A stretch of DNA of 36,345 nt from Pirellulales bacterium (GCA_036499395.1 DASYDW010000046.1:1-36345); one strand, 5' to 3'; counted from the first letter of the stretch, positions 1 through 9,382 are shown. Program-made: numbers and translations. The notes: a model not told the origin generated them from the sequence alone.

Positions 1-487
1 AGGCGCAGATCAAGCTGCCGTGGGTCAGGCGACTCCAAAACTTCATTCCTTTAACAAGCCAAAGAACTTTCCGGAAGCTCAACCCGACCCACGGCGGCAG
101 CGCCCAAATCTTTTTCATATTCCCGTGGCCTTTCCGCGCGCTCATCTTTTCATCGAGTTTGCCTTCCGCATTCTCCGTTTCTAAAACGGCCCCAGCCGAC
201 TGTCAGCCGCCCCCTCTTTCCCTTCCGTGCCCGAAGATTCTTGCCACAGAGTTCACCTAGGCCGCAGAGAATTTCATAGACTAAAGCTCCTTCTCTTCGT
301 GCGTTTTCGCGTTTTTCGTGGCCACCTCTCCCAGCCTTTCGGCTCATCACTCATCACTTCGCGATCCGCACTTTCCCCGATTCATCATTCGTCACTCTGC
401 ATTTCCTCTCGCGCTTGCCCCGGGGGGTTTCACAGCGTATTCCTAATGGTGAATTAGGAAGCGGCCACGCATCTTCGGGGGCGGACC
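1..487. other. Non-coding region upstream of the hydrolase gene
   Basis: No reading frame here looks like a gene: the possible ones are short, overlap each other and have low-complexity Arg/Ser/Pro-rich products. The stretch is pyrimidine-rich and contains short degenerate direct repeats: CTCATCA occurs twice in tandem at 343-356, with related TCATCA/TCGTCA words near 381-395 and repeated TTTCG/TTCGTG words near 296-320. A perfect inverted repeat lies at 440-460, just before the hydrolase start. The end of any upstream gene must lie outside the window. Confidence 0.6.
440..460. promoter_or_regulatory. Inverted repeat upstream of the hydrolase
   Basis: The arms TTCCTAAT and ATTAGGAA are perfectly complementary (8 bp) with a 5-base loop GGTGA. 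The repeat ends 27 bases before the ATG at 488, so it may be a leader hairpin or an operator. There is no T-tract, so it does not look like a terminator. Its function is not known. Confidence 0.4.
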
Positions 488-1942
488 ATGCGACGTTCAT
501 TAGGCGCGATTGTCGTGTGGTTAGTTTTCGGATCCTTCTTTGCGGCCGACATTGCAGCAGCATCTTTTGCCGGCGAGCCGATCGCCGGCTCCTGGCTGGG
601 CACGCTCGATGCTGGCGTTAAGCTGCGAATCGTCTTTCATATCGAGCGCTCGGCCGACGGAAAATTTTCCACAACGCTCGACAGTCCGGACCAGGGGGCC
701 AAAGGGATCCGCGTCGACGAAACGACGTTCGCGGATAACTCGCTTCGCCTGACGATTAAGTCCCTCAGCGGCAGTTTCGAGGGAAAGTTGGCCGACGGAG
801 AGATCAACGGCAAGTGGACACAGGCCGGCGCCTCGCTGCCACTCGTGCTCAAGCGGACGGAGAAAGTTCCCGAACTCGCCCGGCCGCAGATGCCGAAAAA
901 GCCATATCCTTATACAGAGCGCGAGGTGACGTATCGCAACGACCAAGCGAACATCACGATTGCCGGCACCCTGACGCTTCCCAAGACGGACAAACCGTGT
1001 GCGGCTGTTCTGTTGATTACCGGATCCGGCGCGCAGGATCGGGACGAATCGCTGCTGGGGCATAAGCCCTTTCTTGTACTGGCCGACGACATCACCCGCC
1101 GTGGCATCGCTGTTCTGCGGGTTGACGATCGAGGGGTGGGGGGCTCGACCGGCGATCCCTCAGCCTCGACCACCAGCGACCTGGCCGGTGACGTGCTGGC
1201 CGGAGTTGCCTTTCTCAAAACTTGCCCCGAGATCGATCCGCAGCGCATTGGACTGCTCGGACATAGCGAAGGAGGATTGATCGCGCCGCTCGCGGCAAGT
1301 CGATCGAGCGACGTTAAGTTCATCGTGCTGATCGCCGGCCCTGGCGTGACGGGCGAGGAGATCCTCTACGCGCAGGGCGAACTTATCACGCGAGCCGCAG
1401 GTGCCGGTGATGCCGCCGTAAAGCACCAGCGTGCTCTCCAGGAAAAGATGTTTGCCATCGCCAAGGAATACGACAAGCAAGTCGCCGCAGCACCCCAGGA
1501 CATGCCGCCCGATCCCCACGAGACAGAGGAGCAAATCGTCGCCCTGCTCACGGGGCTGGCGTCGTTTCTGCCAGAGGACCAGCGAAAAGACGCCGAGGCG
1601 AAAGCACTCGCCAAGGCTCGGCCGATCCTGACACCTTGGTTCCGCTACTTCCTCAGCTACGACCCGCGCCCGGCACTCGCGAAAGTTAAGTGCCCTGTGC
1701 TGGCCGTGATCGGCGAGCGCGATCTTCAAGTCCCGCCCGCTCAGAATATGCCCGAGCTCGAAAAGGCGCTCAAGGCCGCAGGCAACACCGATTACACGCT
1801 GCGCGAGCTGCCGGAACTCAATCATTTACTGCAAACCTGCAAGACAGGCTCCCCGACGGAGTATGCGGAAATCGAAGAGACGATCGCGCCGTCGGCGCTC
1901 GAATTGATCGGCACCTGGATCGTCCAGAAAACGACTCGCTAA
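488..1942 (+). CDS. Exported alpha/beta hydrolase (serine hydrolase family)
   Basis: This 484-aa protein is probably a secreted esterase or peptidase-like serine hydrolase; the substrate is unknown. Residues 1-25 form a signal peptide (MRRS, then a hydrophobic stretch, then Ala-rich). Residues about 28-125 form a small beta-rich domain of the kind often found ahead of planctomycete hydrolases (GSWLGTLDAG...GKWTQAG). The alpha/beta hydrolase fold follows from about 145. The nucleophile elbow GHSEGG places Ser at 260, the acid is probably Asp412 in GERDLQVPP, and the base His446 in LNHLL. The oxyanion-side motif ITGSGAQDRDE and the VDDRGVGGS loop fit the same family. A helical insert at about 285-380 probably forms the lid. 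The ATG at 488 is preceded by a G-rich stretch that could serve as a weak ribosome binding site. The gene appears monocistronic. The family call is firm and the substrate unknown. Confidence 0.88.
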   Translation: MRRSLGAIVVWLVFGSFFAADIAAASFAGEPIAGSWLGTLDAGVKLRIVFHIERSADGKFSTTLDSPDQGAKGIRVDETTFADNSLRLTIKSLSGSFEGKLADGEINGKWTQAGASLPLVLKRTEKVPELARPQMPKKPYPYTEREVTYRNDQANITIAGTLTLPKTDKPCAAVLLITGSGAQDRDESLLGHKPFLVLADDITRRGIAVLRVDDRGVGGSTGDPSASTTSDLAGDVLAGVAFLKTCPEIDPQRIGLLGHSEGGLIAPLAASRSSDVKFIVLIAGPGVTGEEILYAQGELITRAAGAGDAAVKHQRALQEKMFAIAKEYDKQVAAAPQDMPPDPHETEEQIVALLTGLASFLPEDQRKDAEAKALAKARPILTPWFRYFLSYDPRPALAKVKCPVLAVIGERDLQVPPAQNMPELEKALKAAGNTDYTLRELPELNHLLQTCKTGSPTEYAEIEETIAPSALELIGTWIVQKTTR

Positions 1943-2350
1943 CCGTCGGGCTTCGTAACTGTGGCCGTTCCGCTTAGCGTTTCCTGGCGGAAAACGCACG
2001 CTCCTTTTCTCCGTCTTCCGCTGCCGAATCGGCCGTCGCTCTTGCCGTTTTCCTCCGCCTAAAAATCTGCCAACATAAACCTTGCAAAATCGCAAGGTTC
2101 TCCATAAACTTAAGAAACCGTAATGCAAGGAGACAGCCAGCTCCCCCTATGACCTTCGGTTCGATTGTCCGGCGGAGGTGACAACCGTCCGGGCACTTAC
2201 CCTCGGGGAATGTCATAGCCAGGATCTGGCAGTTAGATCGCAAGCCGCCGCTAAGCGGACGGTTTTGCATCATTCGCACGTAGCCGTCGCCACCGTGCCA
2301 CGACGATCGATGGGCAGCAGATCTCAGCGGCGGAACGTGGAGGACATCTT
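1943..2350. other. Intergenic region with inverted repeats
   Basis: I see no supported gene in this stretch. It contains a perfect 8-bp inverted repeat at 2078-2099, and a longer-range inverted repeat with CTATGAC near 2148 and GTCATAG near 2214 that encloses G- and C-rich blocks able to pair with each other. It leads into the ribosome binding site of the small gene at 2351, so it may contain that gene's promoter and a structured leader. Confidence 0.45.
2078..2099. promoter_or_regulatory. Perfect inverted repeat AACCTTGC/GCAAGGTT
   Basis: Two 8-base arms are perfectly complementary around the loop AAAATC. It lies about 135 bases after the hydrolase stop and 250 bases before the next start. 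No T-run follows, so a terminator role is not supported; an operator or an RNA hairpin is possible. Confidence 0.4.
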
Positions 2351-2731
2351 ATGAGCGGAATCCGCATCTTCGAGTTGTTGGAAGAGTTAATTGCCGACAG
2401 CAGTGCCCGGGCCAGGCTCTTAAGGTGGTCGGGGCGCGAATACTCGTCGGCCTCCCTTCTAACGGTGACGGTCCACGACTTTGTCGGAGAGCATGGAGTC
2501 CGCGGCGACCGGGGATATTGCTTCTTCTCCGAGGATTCGCAGCGTTGGGAGGTGCTAGGCACGCTAGCCCGTGGCTGTCTTGGCACTGGCGCCGACGCCA
2601 ATCTGGCAACAATCGAGAATCATGAGAGAAAGGACGAGCGGGAGGGCAGACAAGGTGCGACGGACCACACCTTGTTCCCGGCCATGGGGGAGGGCTCGCA
2701 CGATGATTGGCCGACCTCAGCGCTCATGTAG
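2351..2731 (+). CDS. Small hypothetical protein (126 aa)
   Basis: I do not recognise this protein. A good Shine-Dalgarno (GGAGG, seven bases before the ATG) and a strong intrinsic terminator 38 bases after the stop support it as a real transcription and translation unit. The N-terminal 75 residues look structured: an amphipathic helix (IRIFELLEELIADSS), then a basic patch (RARLLRWSGREY), then a beta-like stretch (SLLTVTVHDFVGEHG). The C-terminal third is rich in Gly, Glu, Asp and His and looks disordered. There is no signal peptide or membrane segment, so a cytoplasmic location is likely. A frame on the opposite strand overlaps it but has no ribosome binding site that I can see. The transcript could also be a structured RNA with incidental coding capacity. 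Confidence 0.5.
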   Translation: MSGIRIFELLEELIADSSARARLLRWSGREYSSASLLTVTVHDFVGEHGVRGDRGYCFFSEDSQRWEVLGTLARGCLGTGADANLATIENHERKDEREGRQGATDHTLFPAMGEGSHDDWPTSALM

Positions 2732-2769
2732 CGCTCAACTGTGAGAGGTCGTTCGTCCTTTCTTGAGTC

Positions 2770-2815
2770 GGCGCGGTTGGATGGCCACTGGGGGCCTTCA
2801 GCCGCGCCTTTTTTT
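2770..2815 (+). terminator. Rho-independent terminator of the small gene
   Basis: The stem GGCGCGGTTG pairs with CAGCCGCGCC (10 bp with one G-U pair). An inner GGCC/GGCC stem sits in the loop, and seven T residues follow immediately. It lies 38 bases after the stop codon at 2731 and is the clearest intrinsic terminator in the window. Confidence 0.85.
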
Positions 2816-2996
2816 ATAAACCTCTCCGCTCAAATCGAATTTCGTATTCGGTAATCAAGGCGGCGTTCGCCCCTTGTTCGCAATCTCGCACCGCGTCGAG
2901 TAAAATCCGGACCTGCCCCGCGATCGTTTTGCATTCAATTCGCGCCTGCCTGATCAGCGTTCCGTCCCACCTGACGTCCTGCCCGTTTCTCGACGA

Positions 2997-5666
2997 GTGG
3001 AGTGTGACGTGCGGAATTGTGTCCGTCTCACCTGCGCAAGAAGGACAACGATTGCCTTATTGGCGCCGGTCGTCTGCGCGCTCGTCCTGGCAACGGCCCA
3101 TGCGGCAACGCCGCAGTTCGAAGGGGACGTGCTGCCGATCCTGACCGCGCATTGTCTGAAGTGCCACGGCCGCGAGGCGCGCAAGGCCAGCCTGGACCTG
3201 CGCACCGTCGCGCTCGCCACACGTGGAGGTGAAAGCGGCCCGGTCATCGTGCCAGGCAATGCCGAGGAAAGCCTGCTCTACGAGCGGATGGCCGATCATT
3301 CGATGCCCCCCGCAGGCGAGCTTCCGCTCACCGCCGCGCAAATCGAAGTCATCCGCGACTGGCTCGACGCGGGCGATATGAAGGTCGAAGAGGCGCCGGC
3401 GCTTGACGAGCCAAGTACCGAAATCACCGCCGCGGATCGCGAGTTTTGGGCCTTCCGGCGCCCCCTGCGCCGCGATCCGCCCGAGATTCGACCCGCCGAT
3501 CGGGCTCGCACGCCGGTCGACTTGTTCCTGTTGGCAAAGCTATCCGAGCACGGACTGTCGTTTGCCCCCGAGGCCGATGCGCAGACGCTCGTCCGTCGCG
3601 CCTTTTTCGATTTGATCGGCCTGCCTCCCACACCGGAGGAGATCGACCAGTTCGTCAACGATGCCTCGCCGGCGGCTTACGATCATTTGCTGGACCGGCT
3701 GCTGGCGTCACCCCATTTCGGCGAGCGGTGGGGACGCCATTGGCTCGACGCTTCTGGCTATGTCGACGTCGCAGGTGGGGACAACGACGCCGGCATCATC
3801 AAGCTGGCCGAAGGCAAATGGCGCTACCGCGATTACGTCATTCGCTCGTTCAACGACGACAAGCCTTTCGATCAGTTCCTGACCGAACAACTGGCCGGCG
3901 ACGAGTTGAGTGATTGGCGCACCGCCGAGCACTTTACCCCGGCGATGCTCGAGAATCTGATCGCCACGACGTTTCTGCGCTCGAGCGCCGACGACACAGA
4001 CGAAAACGAGCTAAATACTGCCGATATCCGCCATGGGGTCCTGGCCCGAACGGTCGAAACCGTGGCCAGCAACTTATTGGGGCTGACGGTCAATTGTGCG
4101 CGTTGCCACAGCCATAAGTACGATCCGATCTCGCATGTCGATTATTACCGGCTGACGGCCATCTTCACGCCCGCCTTGAATCCGCAGTCCTGGCTGCAAC
4201 CGCGCGATCGGGCGCTGGCCGACGTCGCCCCCCGCGAACGCGCGGCGGCCGAATCGCACAACGCGAGCATTCAAAAGCAGATCGACGAAAGCAAAGCTCG
4301 TTTGGCCGAGCTACGGCGCCCCTACGAGGCCAAGATTTTCGAAACCAAGCTGGCCACGATTCCCGACGCAATCCGGGCAGACACGAAATCCGCCATCGAA
4401 ACTCCCAAGGACAAACGCAACGACGTCCAAAAATACCTGGCTGACAAATTCGCCGACGCGCTCCGGGCCACACCGGCCGAGGTTGATGCCGCGCTTGTGG
4501 ACGAACACCGGCGGCAGGTCCAGGAACTTGAAATCCAGCTGGCCGAACTGCCGAAATCGCTACAAAAGTGGGGCAAAATCCAGGCCGTCTACGACTCCGG
4601 CCCGCCCCCGGCGACCTACCTCCTTCGCCGTGGCAATCACGAAACACCAGGCACGGAAGTGGCGCCCGGATTCCTCGGCATCTTGTGCCAAGACGATCCG
4701 CGTGGGCTGTTTGCCGACGCTCAACCCCGTGGCGAGAGCAGCGGCCGCCGCCTGGCGCTTGCCCGTTGGCTCACGCGGCGCGATACGCCCGCCGCAGGCC
4801 AAGTGGCGCGCACGATCGTGAACCGCATGTGGCAGCAACTTTTTGGCGTGGGGTTGGTCGAAACGCCCGACAACTTCGGACATTCCGGCGCGCGCCCCAC
4901 GCATCCAGAATTGCTCGATTGGCTGGCCATCCGCTGGATCGACGAAGGGTACCGGTGGAAGCCCCTGCTCAAGCTGTTGATGCACTCGGCCGCGTATCGG
5001 CAGGCGTCGTCAGTAGCTCCCTCGTTATCGGTCGACGCGCAGACGCTCGATCCCGGCAACCAGTTGCTCTGGCATCAGCGTCTTCGACGTCTCGAATCCG
5101 AAGCCGTACGCGATGCGATCGTGGCCGCGAGCGGCACGCTCGATCCGCAGCTTTTCGGGCCCCCCATACCAATCGAGGCTCGCCCCGATGGCTCGGTGGT
5201 CGTCAAGGAAAGCTCGGCCGCCATCAGCAATGACGGCGCTAAGCCGGACGCTCCTTCGCGGCCGCGTCGCAGCATTTACGTCCTGGCCCGGCGCAATTAC
5301 CACCCGTCGATGCTGGGCACTTTCGATCAACCGGTGATGGCGACCAATTGCCCGCGACGTAACCCATCGGCGGTCGTGCTGCAGTCGCTGGCCATGCTCA
5401 ACGACGATTTTGTCGTCGAGCAGGCCGGTCGCTTTGCCGCGACGGTTGCTCAGCTCCCTGTCGAGCAACAGGTCACGGCCATATTCCGCCGGGCCGTAGC
5501 GCGAGTGCCCAGTGCGCAGGAATCGGCCTGGAGCGACGAACTCCTTGCCCGGCAGTTCTCACGCTACCGCCCGCAATGCGAAACGGATAGCGCTGCGCGA
5601 CAACAGGCGCTCGCGCATCTTTGTCAGATGGTGCTCAATACCAGCGAGTTTCTTTATGTCCCATAA
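2997..5666 (+). CDS. PSCyt1-DUF1549-DUF1553 exported cytochrome-like protein
   Basis: This 889-aa protein has the planctomycete architecture of a cytochrome c-like domain (PSCyt1), then DUF1549 (PSCyt2), then DUF1553 (PSD1). It is exported: residues 16-37 form a hydrophobic signal segment ending in AHA. The first haem-binding motif CLKCH is at Cys53/Cys56/His57, followed by MPPAGELPL with a candidate axial Met. DUF1549 spans about 155-395 and contains the conserved CARCHSHKYDP motif (second CxxCH at Cys367-His371). A coiled-coil-prone region covers about 415-450. DUF1553 runs from about 580 (RRLALARWL) to the end (LNTSEFLYVP), the usual family terminus. The start is a GTG with no obvious ribosome binding site, so the exact N-terminus is uncertain. 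Its stop overlaps the start of the DUF1501 gene by 11 bases. Such pairs are abundant in planctomycetes and are suspected, not proven, to take part in polymer degradation or redox reactions at the envelope. Confidence 0.92.
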   Translation: MECDVRNCVRLTCARRTTIALLAPVVCALVLATAHAATPQFEGDVLPILTAHCLKCHGREARKASLDLRTVALATRGGESGPVIVPGNAEESLLYERMADHSMPPAGELPLTAAQIEVIRDWLDAGDMKVEEAPALDEPSTEITAADREFWAFRRPLRRDPPEIRPADRARTPVDLFLLAKLSEHGLSFAPEADAQTLVRRAFFDLIGLPPTPEEIDQFVNDASPAAYDHLLDRLLASPHFGERWGRHWLDASGYVDVAGGDNDAGIIKLAEGKWRYRDYVIRSFNDDKPFDQFLTEQLAGDELSDWRTAEHFTPAMLENLIATTFLRSSADDTDENELNTADIRHGVLARTVETVASNLLGLTVNCARCHSHKYDPISHVDYYRLTAIFTPALNPQSWLQPRDRALADVAPRERAAAESHNASIQKQIDESKARLAELRRPYEAKIFETKLATIPDAIRADTKSAIETPKDKRNDVQKYLADKFADALRATPAEVDAALVDEHRRQVQELEIQLAELPKSLQKWGKIQAVYDSGPPPATYLLRRGNHETPGTEVAPGFLGILCQDDPRGLFADAQPRGESSGRRLALARWLTRRDTPAAGQVARTIVNRMWQQLFGVGLVETPDNFGHSGARPTHPELLDWLAIRWIDEGYRWKPLLKLLMHSAAYRQASSVAPSLSVDAQTLDPGNQLLWHQRLRRLESEAVRDAIVAASGTLDPQLFGPPIPIEARPDGSVVVKESSAAISNDGAKPDAPSRPRRSIYVLARRNYHPSMLGTFDQPVMATNCPRRNPSAVVLQSLAMLNDDFVVEQAGRFAATVAQLPVEQQVTAIFRRAVARVPSAQESAWSDELLARQFSRYRPQCETDSAARQQALAHLCQMVLNTSEFLYVP

Positions 5667-7164
5667 ATCGCGGTCGAGCACGCCCGGCCAATCCGCCGAC
5701 GGAGCGTTATTTTCATCAAGCGGTTTGAGCCGCCGACAGATGCTGCGTGCCTCGGGGCTGGGGTTCGGGGCACTCGCGTTCGACGCCATCATGGGCGCCG
5801 AGGCGCGAGCGGAAACCACCGCTTATCATCCGCCGACGGCCGCCGACCTGACTCCCAAGTCTAGCCAGTTTCCCGCCCAAGCTCGGGCCGTGATCATGCT
5901 CATGCAGAACGGCGGGCCCGGACAGATGGATTTGTTCGATCCCAAGCCCGATCTGGCAAGCCATGCCGGGCAGACCTTCGGAGAGAAGGTCGAAATGTTT
6001 CAAAAAGGGAGCGAGGCTAACAAGCTGCTGGCCAGCCCCTTCAAGTTCCGCCCGGCCGGCAAGTGCGGCATGGAACTATCCGAGGTGATTCCTCATCTGG
6101 CAGGCGTCGCGGACGACTTCTGCCTGATCCGCTCGATGCACACCGAGCATAACAATCACACCGAAGCGCTGGTGATGTTCAACACCGGCAAGATATTCCC
6201 AGGTCGGCCGGCACTTGGTTCCTGGATCAGCTACGCGCTGGGGACCGAAAATCAAAACTTGCCTGCGTACATCGTGCTGCGCGACCCCGAGGGATACAAC
6301 ACCAGCGGTACTTTGCTGTGGCAAAACGCCTGGCTACCGGCGCTCTATCGCGGCACGGAATTCAGCGCGCAAGGGCCGGCCGTTTTGAATCTGCGTCCGC
6401 GCACCGCGCTGCCCGAGGGCGCCCAACACGACGATCTGGAATTCCTCGCCCGGCTGAACCAGGAGCATCGCCACCGCTACCCTCAAGAATCCGAGCTCGA
6501 CGCGCGGCTTCGCAATTACGAACTCGCGGCGCGGATGCAACTGGCCACCGGCGAAACGCTCGATCTATCGCGAGAAACAGAAACGACGCAAAAGCTGTAT
6601 GGCCTCGATAACCCCGAGACGGCCAGCTACGGCTTACGCTGCCTGATGGCCCGCCGGCTGGTCGAAAGTGGCGTCCGGTTCGTGCAGATTTTTCCACCGG
6701 TCAAGCCGCAATTTCAGCCCTGGGATTCGCATACGAATGTAAAGACCGAGAACGAAGCGATCTGCGCCAAAACCGATCTGCCGAGTGCCGGCCTGATTAC
6801 CGATCTCAAGCAGCGCGGATTGCTCGACTCGACGGTCGTCCTGTGGAGTGGCGAATTCGGTCGATTGCCCGTTTCGCAAAATGGTTCGGGACGCGACCAC
6901 AATCGCAACGCCTTCAGCCTGATCGTCGCCGGCGGCGGCTTCAAACGCGGACTGGTCCACGGCAGCACCGACGAGGTCGGTTACCGAGCCGCCGACGGGC
7001 GGGTGAGCGTTTCGGACCTGCACGCGACGTTGCTGCACCAATTGGGATTCGACCATCGGCGTTTAGCCTTTAGTCACCACGGCCGCCCCGAGACCCTGAC
7101 CGACGCTCCCCTAACCAAGGCCCGGGTCGTCGCCGAGGTCCTCGAACAGCCTGTCACGATTTGA
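5656..7164 (+). CDS. DUF1501 family protein, Tat-exported
   Basis: This 502-aa protein belongs to the DUF1501 family, which is related to the alkaline phosphatase/sulfatase fold. I chose the ATG at 5656, which overlaps the upstream stop by 11 bases, because the protein then starts shortly before a twin-arginine signal (LSRRQMLRASG, Arg26-Arg27, then a hydrophobic stretch). An open frame extends upstream, but that part lies inside the DUF1553 gene. Family motifs visible include MQNGGPGQMDLFDPKP, the HTEHNNHTEA block and the C-terminal GEFGRLP, GRDHNRNAFS, VAGGGFKRG and TDEVGY motifs. Asp and His residues in these motifs resemble metal ligands of the phosphatase superfamily. The overlap with the PSCyt/DUF1553 gene implies translational coupling and joint function in the periplasm. 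The substrate is unknown. Confidence 0.92.
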   Translation: MSHKSRSSTPGQSADGALFSSSGLSRRQMLRASGLGFGALAFDAIMGAEARAETTAYHPPTAADLTPKSSQFPAQARAVIMLMQNGGPGQMDLFDPKPDLASHAGQTFGEKVEMFQKGSEANKLLASPFKFRPAGKCGMELSEVIPHLAGVADDFCLIRSMHTEHNNHTEALVMFNTGKIFPGRPALGSWISYALGTENQNLPAYIVLRDPEGYNTSGTLLWQNAWLPALYRGTEFSAQGPAVLNLRPRTALPEGAQHDDLEFLARLNQEHRHRYPQESELDARLRNYELAARMQLATGETLDLSRETETTQKLYGLDNPETASYGLRCLMARRLVESGVRFVQIFPPVKPQFQPWDSHTNVKTENEAICAKTDLPSAGLITDLKQRGLLDSTVVLWSGEFGRLPVSQNGSGRDHNRNAFSLIVAGGGFKRGLVHGSTDEVGYRAADGRVSVSDLHATLLHQLGFDHRRLAFSHHGRPETLTDAPLTKARVVAEVLEQPVTI

Positions 7165-7447
7165 CCCGCCAATAATGTTGTCCGACGGGGCAGGTGACGG
7201 AAATGCCAGCACCATTGCCCTCGACGCCGCGACGTATTGGGGTGTATGGTCCTGAGATGAATCGCACCGGCCCAGATCGTGGGAAAACGCTCGACGGCCG
7301 ACGGACTGGTACGCTTTTCGCATCCACACACCGAGGCTGGGTTCGTCCCCGGTCAGGAGCTCACCTCGCCAGCACGGCCGAGGGTGTTCCAGGCAAGTAG
7401 ATGTGACATTTTCCACACGAATAACGAACTTCTGACACGCCTGCCGC

Positions 7448-9382
7448 ATGGACACGGATTGCCACGGGATTGCGCATCAATTCGAAGATGCATTCGGCGT
7501 CTTGCGTGTAACCTCACGCGGAACCAGGGATGCGATTCGGCATGCCATGCACGTCGATGGCAGCCCCACGCCCGAGCCGCGCGTGCGGGTGCTCGATCGT
7601 CGGCGCAAATCGTCGTTCAAAGTCGGTTCGGGCGAACTCCGGTTGGAAGACGGGACTTCGCTGACGGTTGACGGACGTCTGCCGGCCGACGTCCCGCTCG
7701 GCTATCACGACTTTCTGCCACGCGGCGCTCGCGATCCGATCCGGCTGATCATCAGCCCCGGTCAATGCCCGGCCGCGCCCACGAAAATCTGGGGTTGGGC
7801 CGTTCAGCTTTACGCGGTGCGTTCCCGCACCAGTTGGGGCATGGGGGACATGGCCGACCTGCGGACGCTGGCGGAATGGGCCGACCGTCAGGGGGCCGGA
7901 TTTGTGCTGGTGAATCCGCTTTCGGCCGTCGATCCGGTTGTGCCGCAGGAACCGAGTCCTTACTACCCCAGCAGCCGGCGATTTCGCAACCCGCTCTACA
8001 TTCATATCGCAGCAGTTCCCGGAGCCGAGCAACTGCAGTCCGAGCTGGCGTCGATTTCCACCGCCGGCCACGAGTTGAACCAGTCGCCGCGTATCATTCG
8101 CGACAAAGTTTTTCAGATCAAGCAGCAGGCGCTCGAGCGGATCTGGCAAGTTTTTGCCGGCGACCGGGCATTCGACTCCTTTTGCCGAGAGCAAGGGGCG
8201 CCGCTGCGGCAGTTCGCCACCTTCTGCACGCTGGTTGAGAAACTAGGCGCCGACTGGTCGCGCTGGCCTGCCGAGTATGCCCGGCCGGACGCGCCCGGCA
8301 TGGCCCGGTTCGAAGCCGAAAATCTCCGCCGCGTCGAATATCATCAGTGGCTGCAATGGCTGTTGGATCTGCAGTTGGCCGCGGCCGGTTCGGCTTTGCG
8401 GATCGTTCAGGACATGCCGATCGGAATCGCGGCCCGTGGCGCGGACGCCTGGACCTGGCAAGACGTACTGGCCGACGGAATCACCGTCGGTGCGCCGCCG
8501 GACATGTACAACACCCAGGGACAAAACTGGGGTATTCCGCCGTGGGCGCCGCGGTTGCTCGAACAGGCCAAATACGAGCCCTTCGTGCAGACCATTCGCG
8601 CCCTTCTGCGGCACGCTGGTGGCTTGCGAATCGATCACGTGATGGGATTGTTCCGCCTGTTCTGGATTCCGCAGGGCATGTCCGCCGTCGAAGGGACTTA
8701 CGTCGAATACCCGGCCGAGGATCTTCTGAACATCGTGGCGCTGGAAAGCCATCGGGCCGGTGCCTTCGTCGTGGGCGAAGATCTGGGGACGGTCGGCAAG
8801 AATGTCCGCCGCATGTTGGCCGACGCGCAGATCCTTTCAAACCGATTGCTGTGGTTCGAGTCGCAGCCGACGAGCGAATACCCAAGCCTGGCCCTGGCCG
8901 CCGTAACCACGCACGACTTGCCGACGATCGCCGGCCTGTGGACCGGCGCGGACCTGGCTGCCCAGCAAGAGCTCGACTTGCGTCCCAACGTCGAGGCGAC
9001 GATTGCCATCCGGGACCGTCTACGTGAGATGACCGGCGTAGCGGACTCCGCCCCTCCGGAAGATGTAATTCGCGCCACGTACCGGCTGCTGGCCGACGCC
9101 CCGTCGTCGCTCGTGACCGCGACGCTCGAAGATGCGCTGGCCGTCGAGCAGCGTCCCAACATGCCGGCCACGGTTGACCAATGGCCCAACTGGCGCATTC
9201 CGCTGGTGCGATCTTTGGAAGAGTTGCTGACGTCACCGCTGGCCAATGACATTGCCAGCACGCTCTCGGCGCGCGGCAAGCGGAAGAAAGAGGTCGCGAA
9301 GCCCCCCGTTCGGAATGGCAAGCCCGAAACTGGTCAACATGCGACCAATGCCTCGCCCGGATCCGAACGCCCCCGTGCCTAG
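7448..9382 (+). CDS. malQ: 4-alpha-glucanotransferase (amylomaltase, GH77)
   Basis: This 644-aa cytoplasmic enzyme should transfer alpha-1,4-glucan chains between maltodextrins or to glucose (disproportionation), acting in glycogen or maltodextrin metabolism. The GH77 catalytic residues are visible: nucleophile Asp396 in RIDHVMGL, acid/base Glu444 in VGEDLGTV and the stabilising Asp490 in TTHDLPT. Other family motifs include WGWAVQLYAVRS, SSWGMGD-like RTSWGMGD, SPYYPSSRRFRNPLYI, and DMYNTQGQNWGIPPW. The N-terminal 110 residues form a beta-rich domain, and the last 40 residues are a basic, probably disordered tail (GKRKKE onward). There is no signal peptide. The ATG at 7448 has no clear Shine-Dalgarno, so a slightly different start is possible. 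No other glycogen genes are adjacent. The identification is secure. Confidence 0.95.
   Translation: MDTDCHGIAHQFEDAFGVLRVTSRGTRDAIRHAMHVDGSPTPEPRVRVLDRRRKSSFKVGSGELRLEDGTSLTVDGRLPADVPLGYHDFLPRGARDPIRLIISPGQCPAAPTKIWGWAVQLYAVRSRTSWGMGDMADLRTLAEWADRQGAGFVLVNPLSAVDPVVPQEPSPYYPSSRRFRNPLYIHIAAVPGAEQLQSELASISTAGHELNQSPRIIRDKVFQIKQQALERIWQVFAGDRAFDSFCREQGAPLRQFATFCTLVEKLGADWSRWPAEYARPDAPGMARFEAENLRRVEYHQWLQWLLDLQLAAAGSALRIVQDMPIGIAARGADAWTWQDVLADGITVGAPPDMYNTQGQNWGIPPWAPRLLEQAKYEPFVQTIRALLRHAGGLRIDHVMGLFRLFWIPQGMSAVEGTYVEYPAEDLLNIVALESHRAGAFVVGEDLGTVGKNVRRMLADAQILSNRLLWFESQPTSEYPSLALAAVTTHDLPTIAGLWTGADLAAQQELDLRPNVEATIAIRDRLREMTGVADSAPPEDVIRATYRLLADAPSSLVTATLEDALAVEQRPNMPATVDQWPNWRIPLVRSLEELLTSPLANDIASTLSARGKRKKEVAKPPVRNGKPETGQHATNASPGSERPRA

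Noticed and set aside
1974..2279. Minus-strand frame of about 100 codons between the hydrolase and the small gene
   Set aside because: It has no ribosome binding site that I can see and no recognisable domain. It remains a weak possibility.
5512..5655. N-terminal extension of the DUF1501 protein
   Set aside because: It lies wholly inside the DUF1553 gene, and the ATG at 5656 gives a proper Tat signal.
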